In this document: piece by piece, positions 55,462 to 64,000 of the stretch | Position numbering within the stretch: position 1 is the stretch's first letter | Layout: each line of letters starts with the position of its first letter | Assembly: GCA_021464245.1 (NCBI GenBank) | Contig: JADCRB010000068.1 | Span: 11,912,544 to 11,976,543, forward strand | Reading direction: 5' to 3' | Length of the DNA stretch: 64,000 nucleotides | DNA from: Carallia brachiata | Lineage: Eukaryota > Streptophyta > Magnoliopsida > Malpighiales > Rhizophoraceae | Notes under the pieces: model-generated | Seen by the model: the letters and a program-made list of their open reading frames with translations, nothing else | Databases searched by the model: none | What the model was told of the DNA's origin: nothing | Program-made: the position numbers and the translations under genes

Positions 55462-55994
55462 ATGGCTAGTCTCTGCACTTGTCTCAGGAAGTTCTTCGAT
55501 CAAGAAGTTGGAGGCGCACGAGCTAAGAAAAAAGGAGTAGTCTTCCTCGAGGGATCCCTAAAAGCCCTCGAAACTCAGTCTAACGCCATCGGTGTCATGG
55601 AGTTCCAACTACTCTCCTTAGTTCACATCTACCACAGAGGGATGAGAAGCTGCAATATCCTAATCTTCCTTTGGATGCGGCGACGTACAGGGAAGTTCCA
55701 ACTACTCTCCTTACGTCGAAGCAGACTTGGAATCATCACTACAGTCAGTCTCTCTGTGCGGTCTTGAAGTTCCAAGGTGCTGGGCCTTCCTCTTGGGGAG
55801 GTTCAAGTTCTTTGCCTACCGGATCATCCTCACCAGAGTTTGGAACTTCAAAGAACCTTTGCCAGCCTTTTGCTATGGAAGCTCGAATGCACCTGGAGCT
55901 AGAATGTCAATTTTATATTGGCTGGGCTGCTAACTTTCTCAAGATCGTATCGGATTCCTATTGCGATCCAACAACAGCGCATGGTCAAAGATAG
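55462..55994 (+). CDS. Unrecognised extra ORF(s) in the Tat 3' region
   Basis: ATG at 55462 in good context (AAAGAAATGGCT) opens 101 codons to 55767 (MASLCTCLRKFFDQEVGG...). An overlapping frame, 55671-55994, is open for 107 codons (MDAATYREVPTTLL...). The 25-bp duplication GTTCCAACTACTCTCCTTA at about 55603 and 55695 suggests that the two frames could be one coding sequence with an indel. I recognise no domain. It may be a further captured host fragment or lineage-specific 3' sequence. Confidence 0.35.
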
Positions 55995-56093
55995 AAGACT
56001 CCAAGATTCAATGTTCATCAGGACTTTCCAAATTTCAAACTGGACTTCAAGACTCGGTTCGAATATCTCTGTAAAATCTTCTTACCGACCCTT

Positions 56094-56105
56094 GAAATGG
56101 GGGCA
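56094..56105 (+). promoter_or_regulatory. Polypurine tract
   Basis: GAAATGGGGGCA directly before the 3' LTR, the expected plus-strand priming site. Confidence 0.75.
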
Positions 56106-56107
56106 TT

Positions 56108-56751
56108 TGAATAAATAATTAAAAAAAAAATTAATATGGTTGGCAGCCGCCAACCTTGAAGGTTGGCAGCTGCCAACCTAATTAAATGCCACCAACCATT
56201 TGGTTGGTGGCAGGCAGGCATGGGGGAGGCCTATAAATTGGCTTCCCCAGTTGAATGAAATTCAGAAAAAAAGCCAGCAGCGAAGCAAGCACAAAGAAAA
56301 AAAAAAAAAAAGAAACAGGCGAAAAAAAAAAAAGAAAAAAAAAAAGAGAGATAGTAAAAAAAAAAAATCAAAATATTACAAATCCGGCTGGGATTAAGTC
56401 TCATACGGCCCTCAGCAAAATCCAGGCAGCTCTTCCGAGAACAAGTCCATTCGACCCTCGGTGAAATTAAGCCAGATCGGCTCAGATCAAATCTCTACGG
56501 TTCCTAAACGTAGTCAAAACGTCCAAATCAGATACAGTTTCAGTATATCCAGTTCAAGAAAAAGCGGTGGAAATTATTTCTGTCAAAATCAAGCTCGTGC
56601 AGCCCTTGACGGAGTCAAAAAAGGAACACTAATCGGAGGATCTACGGAGATCGACCCCACGTAAATTTTCTTTTCTTTTACAATTTTTATTTGTAATTTA
56701 TTTTTGTATTTTCGAGTTTAATTGTTTTAGGCTCGAAATTTACGCTTTACA
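56108..56751 (+). repeat. Tat 3' LTR
   Basis: Begins TGAATAAATAATT (the 5' LTR has TGTAAACAAATAAAT) and ends GCTTTACA. It differs from the 5' LTR by an extra palindromic unit of about 23 bp (GGTTGGCAGCCGCCAACC added before GGTTGGCAGCTGCCAACC), A-tract length, and about nine substitutions, all transitions as far as I can see. Confidence 0.9.
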
Positions 56752-56756
56752 ATAAT
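56752..56756. repeat. Tat target-site duplication, right
   Basis: ATAAT, identical to 46814-46818. Confidence 0.85.
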
Positions 56757-56950
56757 ATTTTTTATGGTTACAATTGACAAATCGTTACAAAATCATTAAT
56801 AATGATAATTTCTTATTTAATTACAATTAGAAAGGTTACAAATTTGTTTATGGCAATTTTTCACAATTTGAAATATTGTTATTAATATCCCATGTGAATT
56901 TTTTTAACGTTTAGGAGCAGCTGAGATTGGGAAAAAAAATTCAAAGGAAG
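56757..56950 (-). mobile_element. Helitron-like fragment, continuation after Tat
   Basis: Same AT-rich reiterated text ('aaggttacaaatttg', 'tcgttacaaaatcatt') as on the left of the Tat element. The 5' terminal palindrome was not found. Confidence 0.5.
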
Positions 56951-57749
56951 TAGAATGTCATTTCAGTGATCAAATTGAAGAGGAGATCAAAGTAGAGGAG
57001 GATTGAGGAATTGTTGCCATGCAGAAGTGAATATGGACTCAAGCTGCGCCGCCAAGACATCAAATTGTGATAGGGTCACATTCTCCTGCATGTATTTCTT
57101 GGCTAATGCAGAACTCACGATTCTTCATTCGATAAGAAAGAAACGACCGTTACCATTATAGTTTTGGCCTTATATATCTAAATTGGAGGTTTGGCCTATT
57201 ATTAGGTTTGACCTTTTTTTAATATATAAATGTCCAAGCTTGATTTTGATTTGTTTGTGTGGTATGGCCTTATATATATGTTTGTAAAACGTTGTCATAC
57301 AACAGAGACTCTTTGACCTTGAACTACTAAATATTTCGGTTCAATGACTGGATAACCGGTCCGGTTTTTACAACATTGCTTCAAACTAAAGTTTGTCTTT
57401 GTATGCCTCTATTTTTTCCCTTATGATTTCCTCGTCCTCTCTTTTAGGTTATCTTTTAAGGGTTACAGTTAAATTTTCACCCCATTTTTTAGATTTTTTT
57501 TTCCACGTTGAGATTATGTTATTGTTTTTGGGGCTACCAACTGCATGAATTGGTCATACTATTGAGCACAAACTAAAAATAAAAGAAATATATTGACTTT
57601 GATTTTATTACAAAGACATATTAGACCTAATATTCGGAAGAAGTAAATTTGAATTTAACACCAATAAACTATAAATCAATTGATAATAAGTTGTCTTCAG
57701 GACAAAAGATCTGGAATCTGAGTCTTAATCTGAACCAATTTACGTAAAA
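56951..57749. other. Intergenic stretch without recognised gene
   Basis: Contains at 57335-57370 a 'caatgactggataaccggtc' end resembling the insertion in copy B intron 1. Nothing else was identified. Confidence 0.5.
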
Positions 57750-58410
57750 AAAATTCAAATTTAACGGCTCACAAAAGAGTTTACTATTATAGAGAAGATC
57801 CATACACCATACACAACACAACACGCCAGCAGCAATAGATATTTACATTGGAATTAAATCTGATATAACTTTGTCCTGAATTTAAACTCTTTTTATCCTT
57901 GAATTGGAGCCCTATTAGCATAGATGCAATAAGTACTTTCCAATGCTGCTCTAAAATATGGAAGTGTTCAAACACGTTGAGAGCAGCATATGCAACAAAA
58001 AATGCTTTATCTAACATAATTTTTACAATAACCCTTATAAATCTATGTTCTACTACTAATAAATATTCTCATGTAACAAATGAGTTCATTGGCTTTATAT
58101 ATAGAAGGTGACTAATGATCTGTTTCTAAAAACTTGTCAGTAACTGCTTCCCATAGCGGTAGAATATCATCGCTGTTGTAATTGCGTACAACATCTAGAG
58201 GTAACCAAGTGTAGTTCCCATTGTTTTACAAAAAACTGCATTCCTTATCACAAAACTACCACGTGGTCGGGTCTGAGAGATAATCAAATATACACAGCCT
58301 TGCCTTTGCTTCACAACAAGGCTGTTTCTGCTAACTACTGTTCCTAAGTCGCAGACTAATCTTCCTAAATTGTATTGGTAATCAGTGTACGGATTGATAT
58401 CAATATGCCT
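57750..58410 (-). other. 3' flank of receptor-kinase copy C
   Basis: Matches 37620-38212 downstream of copy B. Together they place the left edge of the duplicated unit close to 57750 and 37600. Confidence 0.7.
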
Positions 58411-58713
58411 TTACCGAGCTTGAGGCATAGTAAGAGTCACGTCATTAATAGTGTTTGCACCTTCACTGGTTGACGGATCTCCGTTGTTGTAACTTCCCTT
58501 CAGGATAAACGCAGGCTGTTTCGGAGATGGAAGAATGGTATCATTGCCTAGCATGAAAATGACAGTGGACATTGTTGGCCTATCAAATGCAGCTTCTTGA
58601 ACACACAATAGGCCAATTTGGATGCACCTGAAGACCTCATGTTCAGGGTATGAGCCAGCCATTGACAAATCCACTATCTTAATTGCTCTGCCTTCTTGCC
58701 ATTGCTCCCATAC
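58411..58713 (-). CDS. Copy C exon 7, kinase C-terminus (open)
   Basis: VWEQWQEGRAIKIVDLSMAG, then [20 protein letters not shown] and [19 protein letters not shown], tail ending MPQAR at the stop. Fully open, unlike copy B. Confidence 0.85.
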   Translation of the reverse strand, partial: VWEQWQEGRAIKIVDLSMAGSYPEHEVFRCIQIGLLCVQEAAFDRPTMSTVIFMLGNDTILPSPKQPAFILKGSYNNGDPSTSEGANTINDVTLTMPQAR

Positions 58714-58787
58714 TTGAAGCAGCAAAAATAAGAAAGTGTCCAACATTGGTGAAGAATTGAATGTGGTTGGAGTCTCATTTCACTTAC

Positions 58788-58935
58788 ATCATACCGACCA
58801 GATTTGAAGAGGTGCTTTCCTCATAAAGTACTGTTTTTTGACCAGTGATGATCTCTAAGAGCAAGACCCGAAGCTATATACATCTGATTTACAGAAAATA
58901 GGCCTTGCATTGCGTATTCTGGTGACATATAACCA
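58788..58935 (-). pseudogene. Copy C exon 6, kinase C-lobe
   Basis: Shares with copy B the missing A in the VKSDVYS block and has a further missing G in the following TTCGGGG. Length 148 bp. Confidence 0.8.
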
Positions 58936-59043
58936 CTGCATAAGCACAACAAGAGCGGAGCCACATAGTTATGTGACCATTTACCACAACTTGAAAAAGG
59001 AAAAATTGTAGTTTGTTTGTTACATGCATGACTCTAGACGTAC

Positions 59044-59277
59044 TTATGTTCCAACAATGCGTTTTGTGTTTGCTTCGATTTGGTCCACTCCAACTATTCT
59101 AGCCATGCCAAAATCTGAATTTTTGGGTTCATTGAGGATCGAGCAGAACATTGTTGGCCTTGAGATCTCTATGGATGATTCTCAATCTCGATCTTGATGA
59201 AGATAAAGAATCCCTCGAGCATCCCGCAAATGAGTTGAATCGCATTGGCCAATCTAATTGTGATCTTTTGATTTCAT
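59044..59277 (-). pseudogene. Copy C exon 5, catalytic loop
   Basis: [10 protein letters not shown], then a one-base loss, [14 protein letters not shown] and further small losses around DFGMAR. The donor reads ACATAAGTACG instead of ACATAGTAAGT. Confidence 0.8.
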
Positions 59278-59364
59278 CTGGAATTAAGAATTACAACTAC
59301 TCAAATATGTTTTTATTATTCGCACAATCATATATACAATGCTGAGTACAGAGTGATGACATAC

Positions 59365-59575
59365 CGAAAATGACAGAATCCAAGCTTTTATTTTGGCAAA
59401 TACTCATACACCAACATCTTCTCTTGTTTTTTGATGCAACACCTAGAATCCTTACAAGATTTCTGTGCTGGAGTTTTGCGATCAACGCGACTTCAGTCAT
59501 GAACTCCTCAGTCCCTTGTCCAGAATTCTTGGACAGTCTTTTCACTGCTATTTCCTTCCCATCCTGCAGTATGCC
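59365..59575 (-). pseudogene. Copy C exon 4, kinase N-lobe
   Basis: 211 bp, [20 protein letters not shown] (catalytic Lys present). The LGCC-to-YLPN segment is read out of frame between two compensating indels and the frame is restored at NKSLDSVIF. Confidence 0.85.
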
Positions 59576-59664
59576 CTGAAAAATTGGAAAATCGTATGCA
59601 ACATTTTTAGAGGCAAAATAATTCTGAGGAATTAAAACCATCTTCCAGGAATGCAGTTGGCTAC

Positions 59665-59853
59665 CTTATAGACTACTCCAAATCCACCTTCTCCAAGCTT
59701 ATTAGCCAGTAGAGAAATTGTTAGTGGCTTGCAGTTTATGGTAACTCAGATCATATATGGTAAATCTGTAGGTGAGCCACTTTTCATAATGCCCTTTTCC
59801 CTCCGGGAGTGTTCCCAAGTTTGCTGAATTTGAGAATATAACTCCGTTTTTGG
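59665..59853 (-). pseudogene. Copy C exon 3, juxtamembrane and glycine loop
   Basis: 189 bp against 185 in copy B, with at least four separate indels; the GEGGFG loop region is intact in sequence. Confidence 0.8.
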
Positions 59854-60827
59854 CTGTCATACAAAGTTTGGTAACAAATAGATTATGAATTATTGGCCTA
59901 ACTATAATAAATTCATAATTTTTGCATGTAGTTTCTCTTCATTAATAATACACCACAATGGGATTCCAATTATCTTGAGAATGACTACAACAGAAAATAA
60001 TTTTGATTTTTTACTTCAAGTCCTCAGGACAATCAATGATATCTCCAGTGGACAAGACTCTCTGACAGTTTTATTTTTTTTCCAGAAGAACTTGAGATGC
60101 AATAACAAGTGTGTGTTGAATAAACTATTATTTGAGGAAAGTGGGATACTAAAATTATACTAATTTCTTTTACTTGACACATTGGAAAACTAAGTATATT
60201 CAATCTTTGACCACACGACCTATATCGTGAATATTTTTTTTTTCGTTTTTAGAAAATTTTTAAAATTTTGTTAAATTCAAAAAAAATGAAACCATAAAAT
60301 TAAAAAATAATAAATTCTAAAAAATTCTCAAAAAAGGAAAAGTAATCATTATGAGTCACATAAAATTAAATCCCATAATATTTAAACTTCATATAATTTT
60401 TATGTTTAAAAAGAAATGTCAAAATTAATAAATTTTAACTGAGGATCTCAATTATCAAAATTAGAAATTACTTGGGTCTTACCGAGAAAATTACACAGAA
60501 AGTAAACTTCAAAAGAAATAAACTATAAAGAGTTTAAATGCATTTAATCCAAACAAAAAAAGTAGATGAATCACCACACTTTTAGTAAAAAAGCCTTATA
60601 AAATACTAATATCCCTTGCATTACGCTAATTATTTTATTTTTTTTAACTGATTAGATCTCAATCTTTATTAACAAATATGAATAGATGGGAAGTTATCTT
60701 CTCTGCTCACCAGCGGAAGAAAAAGCAACAAAAGCAAGATTTCTGCACGGTAATATGCCAAAAAGGAAAAAAAAAAAAAAAAAAAAACAATTGCATGGAT
60801 AAAAACAGTGAAAAAAAAAATCTCTAC

Positions 60828-60956
60828 CTTTTCTCTTCCTTTTTACCAACCAATATACGAGGAAGAGAATGAGAAACGAAGTCATAGCAATGGACACTAC
60901 GAGAATTGCTTGAATTCCCCGCTTGGCAAGAGGACCTTTTGATTTTTGATATTTAG
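60828..60956 (-). CDS. Copy C exon 2, transmembrane segment (open)
   Basis: 129 bp, AKYQKSKGPLAKRGIQAIL, then a hydrophobic helix and KRKRK, with intact splice sites. Confidence 0.85.
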
Positions 60957-62164
60957 CTGACAAGTAGAAATTAGCCAATATGATGGCGTCAGGATGAAAA
61001 ACTCAGTCATTAACTCGAAAAGTAAATTGAGACTATGGACATCAATATTGCAATAAATAAAAGCTTAGACATTATTTAAACATTTTAAGTTCAAAATTTG
61101 TGGAAGAGCAATGCGAGATTCATGTAAAAAAAAAAATAATAATAACAGAGAGTTATTACCCTTTAATCTTTCTCGTGTAGCTTACGAACTTTATACTTCT
61201 TAAAAAGTAAAGTTAGGTGGCCAAACAAACTCATCCCTACGTCATCTATACTCAATACAAAAATTTATGATGCTTCATTGACAAAAAAACTTGAAAAAAA
61301 AAATCTTAAATCAAAATTTAGGGTAAATTATGTACATATAAGGTTTAATTTTTTTAACGAAAAGAAGGAATATAGATGGTATAGAGCCATGCCATGTAAC
61401 ATCACTCTTCCCTAAAATTCCAAAAATATAAACATATTATAGACTTGACTAAGAGAAGAAAAATATGATATCCAATGAAATGCCATAATTGTAACATGAA
61501 ATGTGTGCAGCGACTTTTGATTTGTAATGAAATCACAAAAGGCCCAAACTTTGCAAACCCCGTCCGGGACTCTCAAATATTTTAAAAATTTTACTATGGA
61601 GTACTATACCTATTCATCGATTTTTACTGACAAAAAACATTACATGTTTTGTTTTTTTTTTTTTTTAAGACCACCCGTATCTAGTCAAATTTTAATTAAT
61701 TCGGACTGATCTGAATAAGATCACGTATACGATAAAAGTTCCCAACAGATATTTAAATTGAGTCCATTCAATTTATTTTTTTAATTGAAATTGGAATTAA
61801 AGCAAAGAGCTTCTATTACTGTTGACAGGCAGGCGGATATCTACAGCGTTGCCATTCCTAAGAGTGGCTACGTAGCTTGTTTTAATTAATTTTTGTTTGT
61901 ATTTCTCCTCATTGTAATATATATAAATAGTTTGCTCATTGTTTCCTTAGCTACATTGCAAATATTAATCTAGTCTAAGAATTATCAATACGATATTCAA
62001 TTACTAGACTTTCTGTATTTTGTTGATGACAAAATCCTAAACCAAATTGTTGTCTCATAAAAATTGCAGTCTCATGAAAAAAGTCCACCATGGGAGTTAC
62101 TAGTTCGTGAGCTTGCGTGCACTTTCTTTCTTTTTAAAAAAAAAAAAAAAATCGTTGTGTGAAC

Positions 62165-62500
62165 ATATTTTTTAACAATTAAAAAATACATGTCGATTAT
62201 CAGATCTCTAGACCCAATCTAGAGGAAACTTCTATTTGAACAGCTCATTTAACAACTTTCAAATGAGTTAGACCCATCACGCGAGCACTAACAGGGTTAA
62301 CGAGGTTTTACCACTGGTGTTTCGGTAGACAAGTCTAATTTCAAATACGATCCACAGACTTTTGCTACATTTGTGGCCAGCTAGGACATAGAACAGAAAA
62401 GGGCATACTGCACTGGGAGTCAAACTCGGGACACCGAGCGTGGAAACACACTGACTTGTCACTAAATTATCGACTCATTATTGAACTACGGACTAGTGCA
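62165..62500 (-). mobile_element. SINE insertion in intron 1 of copy C
   Basis: Copies A (at 89-99) and B (at 42570-42580) have an uninterrupted GTTGTGTGAAC followed by TTTCTTAT. In copy C, 336 bp separate GTTGTGTGAAC (62154-62164) from GTTGTTTAAAC (62501-62511), an 11-bp target duplication with two differences. On the minus strand the insert begins with tRNA-like text (A-box-like TAGTTCAATAATGAG, B-box-like GAGTTTGACTCCC) and ends in an A-rich tail (AAAAAATAT). Confidence 0.75.
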
Positions 62501-63695
62501 GTTGTTTAAACTTTCTTATAAACACCAAAAAAGACTCAATAATATTCCAAGTCAATTAACGCATATTTCTAAAAAAATCGACCAAAAATTCAACAATACT
62601 ATCTAAGATTCCGCGCTGAGGGGCTCAATAATATTTCTTCTGTTTGGATTTTGGAGATATGCAATCTCTTTTTATATCTTGAAAAGCGCTGAAGCATTTT
62701 AAATAGGCGCCAGTCTGGAGACGTTACCTATAAAACGACAAGGGCTACTATCTAAAATCATATCCATTTTTGTTTTGGCAAATGTTAGTGGACGTGTATT
62801 TGGTGAGGTTAAAGTGGGAATAAATGATATAACTTGTTAAATAATTAAATTTTAAAAAATATAAAATTATTAAATTATTAAATATTATTAAATAAATTAT
62901 AAAATAATCTGTAACTTTTCAAGTTATATTTATTTATCAGTGCTTTTATGTTTTTCAGTTCTTGGGTATGGAAGAACGGAAGATTGTTATTTGCATTAAT
63001 TGGCAAATCAATGTGTAGGGACGGGCCCTAGCCACTTCCATTAAGTACAAGAGACTTTGTCATATTTGTATCATAGAGCATAAGGATGTAGTTTTACTTA
63101 AGTGATATTAGAATAGTAAAATAATTAGGTCAAATAGTATTTAATAGTATATTATTTTTTTATTTTTTTAAATTTAATTATTAATAATTTATATTATTTT
63201 AAAATTAACTTCTTACATGAGCTCAAATTTTTTTTAATCTAATCACTATAGAAAATTATTGAAAGTAACATTAATAATAATTTTCAGGTGACAGAATGAC
63301 AAATTATGTAAGATTGTACTTTGCCTTAAATGGCAATCAATGTGTGGAGATTGACCCTAATCACATCTATAGAAGACGATATTTGATCTTATTGATATTT
63401 AATCACTACGGAAAATTATTGAAAGGGACACTAATATAATTGTTCTTTTCTGGTGTGCGTGTGCGCGTATACAATTGTTTTTTAGTGCTAAAATGAAAAA
63501 TTATGTAAGATATCAAGCCTACTCAAAAAAAAAAAAAAAAAAAATTTATTGAATTAATTTATTATAAAATTTAGTTCGATTAACTACTCTTTTAATTTAG
63601 TTCAATTTCAAGTAGTTGGTTAACCAAATTATTTAATTTTTTCTCAATACCTCCGTATAATTATGTAAAAAAGATGCAGGGAGATAAACATATAC

Positions 63696-64000
63696 CTAAT
63701 TCAGCTGCATCGACACGGACAAATAAGTCCTGGCCCGCACTTGAAAAACTCCTTGTGTCAACCAAATCCCCAAACCACATCAGGCATCCAAAACCTCTCT
63801 CGTCTGCAGAAGCGAAAGCCGTGCAAGAGCAATTCTCCAAGCACTCCTGCTCACATTGCTTCAGGCTCAGACCCATGTTGGCACGTGCCACAGACGTGTC
63901 AGGTACCTTCACATGTGCCAACTTCACGAACCCTTCTCCTCTTCGACACGTGGACGAACTGGCTTTCCTGACGCAACCCCCTGATCCATCTCTCAAGTAC
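63696..64000 (-). CDS. Copy C exon 1, 3' part (open, runs off the window)
   Basis: Open frame for the PAN domain (LKQCEQECLENCSCTAFASA) and DLFVRVDAAEL, ending at donor GT 63695-63694. No indel compared with copy A over 300 bp. Confidence 0.9.

Larger units (their letters stand above)
46819..56751 (+). mobile_element. Tat-lineage Ty3/gypsy LTR retrotransposon carrying a WUSCHEL-like gene
   Basis: A 9.9 kb element with 5' LTR, gag, protease, RT, RNase H, a second archaeal-type RNase H, integrase, a 3' region with extra genes, a polypurine tract and a 3' LTR, flanked by the 5-bp duplication ATAAT. The second RNase H and absence of a chromodomain place it in the Tat clade. LTRs differ by about ten visible substitutions over about 600 bp, suggesting insertion within roughly the last million years at usual plant rates. 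Coding regions contain many one-base indels, so the copy cannot be autonomous as read. The 2 kb between integrase and 3' LTR holds a homeobox gene and another ORF. Confidence 0.92.
58411..64000 (-). pseudogene. G-type lectin S-receptor-like Ser/Thr kinase, copy C (partial at right edge, kinase damaged)
   Basis: Same structure as copy B: exon 7 58411-about 58713, exon 6 58935-58788, exon 5 59277-59044, exon 4 59575-59365, exon 3 59853-59665, exon 2 60956-60828, intron 1 60827-63697, exon 1 from 63696 past the right edge. The visible part of exon 1 (PAN domain) is open, and exons 2 and 7 are open. Exon 3 differs from copy B by net +4 bp (several indels), exon 4 has two compensating shifts, exon 5 lacks bases and its donor context is altered, and exon 6 shares a one-base loss with copy B. 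The exon 7 acceptor has lost one base (TTCAAGTATGG in place of CCAGGTATGG). Confidence 0.85.

Noticed and set aside
1..64000. CRISPR arrays, bacterial operons, rRNA genes
   Set aside because: None present; this is plant nuclear sequence, and the regular repeats seen are micro- or minisatellites.

Overview
The window is nuclear DNA of a flowering plant, almost certainly a eudicot. It is AT-rich, with GT-AG introns, a G-type lectin receptor-kinase array, plant copia and gypsy elements, Helitrons and a caulimovirid-like relic. Some features made me think of Citrus, but that is a guess.

Layout. (1) Three tandem copies of a G-type lectin S-receptor-like kinase gene lie on the minus strand. Copy A (1-2728) shows only intron 1 and an intact exon 1. 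Copy B (38213-45054) is complete in structure with seven exons but broken by many one-base indels. Copy C (58411 to the right edge) has seven exons, an intact visible part of exon 1 and a damaged kinase region. 3' flank, intron 1 and upstream sequence are shared between copies, so the duplication unit is at least 8 kb. (2) Between A and B (about 3.7-37.6 kb) lies a graveyard: copies of a receptor-gene upstream repeat, a LINE-like insertion, an LRR receptor-like-protein pseudogene, a long inverted repeat, a Helitron cluster, an F-box/LRR pseudogene split by a copia element, an acidic-protein fragment split by a MITE, endogenous pararetrovirus pieces, and truncated Athila-like, copia and LINE elements joined end to end. 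(3) Between B and C sits a 9.9 kb gypsy LTR retrotransposon (46819-56751, perfect 5-bp target duplication) inserted into Helitron-like sequence. It carries gag, protease, RT, RNase H, a second (archaeal-type) RNase H and integrase, which places it in the Tat lineage.

Main discovery candidate. Between integrase and the 3' LTR, in sense orientation, the Tat element carries a WUSCHEL-type homeobox gene: a TATA box, an ATG, a WOX homeodomain ending IEGKNVFYWFQNRRSR, a WUS-box (TLPLFP) and a C-terminal EAR-like LDLELHL. No intron interrupts it and it has a few frame breaks. A second, unrecognised ORF with its own TATA-like sequence follows. An LTR retrotransposon carrying a stem-cell regulator with the repression motifs preserved is not something I know from the literature.

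Limits. All coordinates of degenerate elements are by eye. One-base indels are unusually frequent in copies B and C and in the Tat coding region, so some frameshifts may be sequencing or assembly error; this affects every pseudogene call below.
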